Made by a program: the position numbers and the translations under genes. 8,413 nt of DNA from Alphaproteobacteria bacterium (GTDB lineage: Bacteria > Pseudomonadota > Alphaproteobacteria > Micropepsales > Micropepsaceae): the NCBI GenBank assembly GCA_015654715.1, contig JAATGK010000373.1, positions 1 through 8,413 of the forward strand, read 5' to 3'. The notes below the pieces were generated by a model. The model did not search any database. It was not told the origin of the DNA and was given only the letters and a program-made list of their open reading frames with translations. How positions within the stretch are numbered: the stretch's first letter is position 1; each line of letters starts with the position of its first letter. Below are positions 5,619 to 8,413 of this stretch, in pieces.

Positions 5619-6875
5619 ATGGCGCAGGTGCAGGCAGTGACCGGCTGGCAAAGCGATGCGACGGAGAACCCGCGAGGCGACGGTGCGATCTATGCCGTGA
5701 TCGCGGCCTGCGTCCTGGAAAATCCCATCCTGGCGGTGGTGAACAATTTCCTGTTCACGCTCAATGCCGGGATCGTGGCGCTGGTCCAGCTCGCCATCAC
5801 GCTGGCGGCCATTGCGGTGATTGTGCTGCGCCGGCCGCCGCTGTCCCGCACTTTTCTCATTGCGGGTTGTTTGCTCCTCTGCTGCGTCCTGTTGAAGTTC
5901 GTCGTCACCGGCACGTTCAATCCGCGCTTCGTCTACGACGCCGCCATGCTGCCGCTGTTCCTGGCGCTGGGGGCATCGGCCCGGCGCTTCTCGCCGCGTT
6001 TTCTCACCGTCATCCTCGCCCTGCTGCTGGTCACGGCGGTGGTCGAGTTGGTTTTCCCCGACCTCTATGCCGGCGTCTTCAATCCGCGCAAATATTTCTA
6101 CTTCACTCGCGATTGGGTGGCGGCGGTCACTGCCCCCGATAGCGCCATCACCACTTCGTCGGACATCTATCTCGGTGCCACGCGCTACACCGGCAGCTTC
6201 TTCGGCGCCGCCCATCGCGCCGGTTCGCTGTTCCTGGAGCCGTTGTCGCTCGGCTATTTCGGCATCATTGCGGCTATTCTGTTCCTCAATACGCCCGGGC
6301 TCGGCGCCCGCAACAAGACGATCCTGGTGCTCGGCTGTCTCGCTTTGGCGGTGCTGTCGGATACCCGCGTCGCGGTGTTCCTGATTCTGGCCGCCGCCGT
6401 CTTGCGCAACCTCGCTGGCAAAGCGCAAGCACGCTGGCTCTTCGCCGTGCCTTACGGGGTGTTGCTGGCGGTCGTGGTGCTCTACTTCGCCGTTCAGGCG
6501 CTGCCCGGAGATCTGGGCCTACGTCTTGGCGTCACCACCGAGCCGCTGCTGCACGCCTCGCCGCTCAACATCCTGTTCGGCGGCGTTGACGATACCAAGG
6601 TCGCCGATAGCGGCATCGTTTATCTGATCGCCAATATGGGGCTGATCGGCTTCTGCCTTTATCCGCTTCTCGCCAGTGGCGTTTTGCTCGGTGACGAAGA
6701 ACCTTCGCCTGCAGCGGTTTCGATTCTGTTTTATCTGATGGTGGCTTTGGTGTTCGGCTATGCCCCGATGTCGATCAAGACCGCGAGCATGCTCGGCTAT
6801 GGCGTCGCCACCCTGTCGCGGCTTCGCACGCCGGCGGGCGTCCCCGGCACCGTGCCGCTGCCCGGTAGGGCGTAA
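5619..6875 (+). CDS. Wzy/O-antigen-ligase-like polysaccharide polymerase (multi-pass membrane protein)
   Basis: A 418-residue integral membrane protein with about ten to twelve hydrophobic segments (roughly 24-42, 47-70, 78-97, 106-120, 128-147, 205-223, 233-263 as two, 274-292, 331-357, 366-398). A large hydrophilic loop spans about 148-204 and a second 293-330, the topology expected of Wzy polymerases and O-antigen ligases. The segment GSFFGAAHRAGSLFLEPLSLGYFG (192-215, read as two halves) has the Arg-rich loop then Glu-Pro-Leu pattern seen in many exopolysaccharide polymerases. LSDTR (246-250) at a membrane boundary is also typical. Wzy enzymes are poorly conserved, so the assignment rests on topology, these motifs and position between glycosyltransferases and a flippase. 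The role would be periplasmic joining of lipid-linked repeat units. The ATG at 5619 has no strong ribosome site; GTG codons at 5628 and 5637 are alternatives. A ligase is the main alternative function. Confidence 0.75.
   Translation: MAQVQAVTGWQSDATENPRGDGAIYAVIAACVLENPILAVVNNFLFTLNAGIVALVQLAITLAAIAVIVLRRPPLSRTFLIAGCLLLCCVLLKFVVTGTFNPRFVYDAAMLPLFLALGASARRFSPRFLTVILALLLVTAVVELVFPDLYAGVFNPRKYFYFTRDWVAAVTAPDSAITTSSDIYLGATRYTGSFFGAAHRAGSLFLEPLSLGYFGIIAAILFLNTPGLGARNKTILVLGCLALAVLSDTRVAVFLILAAAVLRNLAGKAQARWLFAVPYGVLLAVVVLYFAVQALPGDLGLRLGVTTEPLLHASPLNILFGGVDDTKVADSGIVYLIANMGLIGFCLYPLLASGVLLGDEEPSPAAVSILFYLMVALVFGYAPMSIKTASMLGYGVATLSRLRTPAGVPGTVPLPGRA
6866..6870 (+). promoter_or_regulatory. Ribosome binding site of the flippase gene, inside the polymerase 3' end
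   Basis: TAGGG lies 9 bases before the ATG at 6880, within the final codons of the polymerase gene. This supports 6880 as the start over an in-frame ATG at 6760, whose extra 40 residues would be an Arg/Pro/Cys-rich out-of-frame reading of the polymerase. Confidence 0.5.
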
Positions 6876-6879
6876 AGCG

Positions 6880-8196
6880 ATGCCAACGGGCAACCTGGTC
6901 AGTGCGCGGCCGCCGGTTTCCGTGATCCTCAAAGGCGCGGCCGGATCGGCAGTGCTCAAAGGCGTCAATCTGTTGTTTGGCTTGCTTGCCACGGCTTTTC
7001 TCGGCCGTGTGCTGCTGCCGAAGCAATACGGTTATTACGCCTTTGCTTCCACGGTGGTCACGCTTCTGGCGTTGCCGGTGCAAGCTGGTCTGCCCCAGCT
7101 GATGACGCGCGAGATCGCCAAGTATCAGCTCGCCGGGCAATGGGGACATATCCGCGGGCTGCTGTTGCGCGCCAATCAGTTGGTGGCGGTGCTCGGGCTC
7201 GCGGTCGTAGCGATTCTCGTTCTCGCCTTGCCGGTATTGGTGCACTTTATTTCCGCCGTCGACCGGTCGACCTTCATCTGGGCGATTGTGCTGATGCCGC
7301 TGATCGCGCTCAACCGTTTGCGCGGCGGGGCGCTGATCGGATTGCGCAAAGTCGTGCTCGGCATGCTGCCCGACAACGGCATTCGCGCCGTATTGTTCAT
7401 GTTGTTCATCGCGCTTTGGTATTGGCTGTTGCCGTTCGATTCGGCGGTCGCCATGGCGCTGCAAGTTGCGGCCACCGCCATCGCTTTTGTCGCCGGGGCG
7501 GCGCTGTTGATGCGGCATCTGCCGTCGCAGGTGCATGGTGCGCGCGCCGCGTTCGAATCCAAAGCCTGGCTCGCGGCGATCATTCCGTTGACCCTGACCG
7601 ATGCGCTTCTCATCTTCAACCTCCAGGCCGACCTTCTGGTCCTCGGCCTGTTCCGCGATGCTGCCGATGTCGGCATCTATCGCGCCGCGTCGCTGGTCGC
7701 GCTGCAGGTCACGGTCGGGCTGACGGTCGCCAACGAAGTCTTGGCGCCGCATATCGCGCGGTTGCATCAGGCCGGCGACCGCGCCGGTTTGCAGGCGTTA
7801 CTGCGCCAGGCCCTCGGCTGGCTTACCCTCAGTGGTCTCGTGCTCGCTGGGATCTGCATGGTGGCAAGCCGGGAGATACTCGTCTTCGTGTTCGGCTCGG
7901 CCTATGCCGGCGGCGGCACGGCGCTGGCGATCCTGGCCTTCGGTCAATTCATCACCGTGGCGGCCGGAACCGGGTCGCTGCTGCTCAACATGACCGGCTT
8001 CGAAAAAGATGTGTTGCGGGTGTTCGCGATCTCCGCGGTGACCAATTTGGGCCTCAACCTCGCGCTGGTGCCGCGGTTTGGACTCGCCGGTGCCGCCGTC
8101 GCCACAACGGTTTGCCAGCTTGTCACCAACGGTTTGCTGATCGCTTATGTGCACCGCCGCTTGGGCCTGCACTTCTGGCCGCCCCGCAAGGCCTAA
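6880..8196 (+). CDS. Wzx-like polysaccharide flippase (MOP superfamily)
   Basis: A 438-residue inner-membrane protein with about twelve hydrophobic segments that should move lipid-linked repeat units from cytoplasm to periplasm. The first helix region has the usual layout: VLKGVNLLFGLLATAFLGRV (25-44) then LLPKQYGYYAFA (45-56), matching the Wzx pattern in which a Gly-Arg loop precedes an aromatic Y-G-x-Y/F segment. The central signature QADLLVLGLFRDAADVGIYR (249-268) corresponds to the conserved D-x-x-x-L-G-x-F of this family. Near the end, VPRFGLAGAAVATTVCQLV (397-415) matches the other conserved stretch. The short basic tail (RRLGLHFWPPRKA) is expected to be cytoplasmic. The gene starts 4 bases after the polymerase stop, so the two are almost certainly cotranscribed and may be translationally coupled. 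It is the last gene of the rightward operon. Lipid-sugar specificity cannot be read from sequence. Confidence 0.9.
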   Translation: MPTGNLVSARPPVSVILKGAAGSAVLKGVNLLFGLLATAFLGRVLLPKQYGYYAFASTVVTLLALPVQAGLPQLMTREIAKYQLAGQWGHIRGLLLRANQLVAVLGLAVVAILVLALPVLVHFISAVDRSTFIWAIVLMPLIALNRLRGGALIGLRKVVLGMLPDNGIRAVLFMLFIALWYWLLPFDSAVAMALQVAATAIAFVAGAALLMRHLPSQVHGARAAFESKAWLAAIIPLTLTDALLIFNLQADLLVLGLFRDAADVGIYRAASLVALQVTVGLTVANEVLAPHIARLHQAGDRAGLQALLRQALGWLTLSGLVLAGICMVASREILVFVFGSAYAGGGTALAILAFGQFITVAAGTGSLLLNMTGFEKDVLRVFAISAVTNLGLNLALVPRFGLAGAAVATTVCQLVTNGLLIAYVHRRLGLHFWPPRKA

Positions 8197-8199
8197 GCG

Positions 8200-8413
8200 C
8201 TATACCGGCGCCACCGTGGCGTCCTCGGCTTCCAGCGCTATCAGTTGTGCCGCGGCATAATCGGTTTTGCCGGAGCCGAGCAGTGGAATCTGCGCCACTT
8301 TGACGAGTTTGCGCGGGAAGGAAAGTTTGGTCAGCCCGGCGGCGCGCAGCGGCGCATGCAAATGGCTGAGTTCGATCTCAGCGGATTCGGTCAGCAAGAC
8401 GATGACCTCGCCC
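8200..8413 (-). CDS. AMP-binding acyl ligase / Aas-like protein, C-terminal end (runs off right edge)
   Basis: The reverse strand encodes the last 70 residues of a larger protein entering from the right edge, ending at TAG (8202-8200). It has GEVIVLLTES, then LSFPRKLVKV and PLLGSGKTDY. This is the C-terminal subdomain of adenylate-forming enzymes, including the A10 motif P-x4-G-K, whose Lys (codon 8268-8266) is needed for adenylation. The PLLGSGKTDY form is most like the Aas (2-acylglycerophosphoethanolamine acyltransferase / acyl-ACP synthetase) group, which activates fatty acids and reacylates lysophospholipids at the inner membrane. Other acyl-CoA ligases cannot be excluded from 70 residues. 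A TTG at 8397 could be read as a start, but the frame stays open to the edge and family homology continues, so this is a fragment. It converges on the flippase gene and is probably unrelated to the polysaccharide operon. Confidence 0.8.
   Translation of the reverse strand, partial: GEVIVLLTESAEIELSHLHAPLRAAGLTKLSFPRKLVKVAQIPLLGSGKTDYAAAQLIALEAEDATVAPV
8207..8223. terminator. GC-rich hairpin at the convergent gene ends (weak terminator candidate)
   Basis: CGCCA (8209-8213) and TGGCG (8217-8221) form a perfect 5-bp stem with a three-base loop. The stem extends by a G-T wobble and a G-C pair to 8207/8223. It lies 11 bases past the flippase stop and inside the last codons of the convergent gene. 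No T-tract follows on either strand, so at best it would slow transcription or protect mRNA ends. It may be chance in GC-rich coding sequence. Confidence 0.2.

Noticed and set aside
5577..6428. Minus-strand open frame of 283 codons opposite the polymerase gene
   Set aside because: Same antisense-of-membrane-protein composition (Gln/Arg/Asp/Glu-rich) with no domain signal.
6775..7767. Minus-strand open frame of 330 codons opposite the flippase gene
   Set aside because: The product is dominated by Gln, Arg, Asp and His, as expected for the antisense of a hydrophobic membrane protein.
7140..8303. Plus-strand open frame of 387 codons in another frame of the flippase gene
   Set aside because: The product is Arg/Ala/Gly-rich without membrane segments. 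The overlapping frame gives a clear Wzx protein ending at 8196.

Overview
This window is most likely chromosomal DNA of a GC-rich alphaproteobacterium; I cannot resolve the order. The clues are strong G/C preference at third codon positions, long spurious antisense ORFs of the kind that bias creates, GTG starts, and proteins resembling alphaproteobacterial exopolysaccharide and holdfast-type systems. No tRNA, rRNA, CRISPR array, transposase or attachment site is visible.

Layout. At the left edge the N-terminal 170 residues of a BioF2/CelD-like GNAT-fold acyltransferase read leftward (510 to 1) and run off the window. A divergent non-coding gap of about 300 bases (511-806) follows, with small inverted and direct repeats. 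Six genes then read rightward: a Wzz/GumC-like polysaccharide co-polymerase with a degenerate C-terminal tyrosine-kinase-like domain (807-2849); a WecG/TagA/CpsF-family glycosyltransferase (3006-3830); a GT4-type glycosyltransferase (3839-4945); a small SAM-dependent methyltransferase overlapping it by ATGA (4942-5565); a Wzy/O-antigen-ligase-like multi-pass membrane protein (5619-6875); and a Wzx-like flippase (6880-8196). At the right edge the last 70 residues of an Aas-like AMP-binding acyl ligase read leftward (8413 to 8200), its stop codon 3 bases from the flippase stop.

How it works together. The six rightward genes look like one operon for a Wzx/Wzy-dependent surface polysaccharide. 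Two glycosyltransferases would extend a lipid-linked repeat unit and the methyltransferase would modify or cap it. The flippase would move it across the inner membrane, the polymerase would join units, and the co-polymerase would set chain length. The initiating phosphoglycosyltransferase and the outer-membrane export channel are absent here, so they must lie elsewhere. The left-edge GNAT-fold gene may be part of the same locus.

Most of the content is a recognisable polysaccharide locus, not an obviously new system. The points that stand out are the co-polymerase's eroded kinase domain, a Gln-to-Ser change in a conserved motif of the WecG-family enzyme, a gene combination reminiscent of Caulobacter holdfast synthesis, and AT-rich 9-mers shared by two of the gaps. 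Two gene starts (807 and 3006) are placed at internal GTG codons because they carry better ribosome binding sites than the upstream alternatives.
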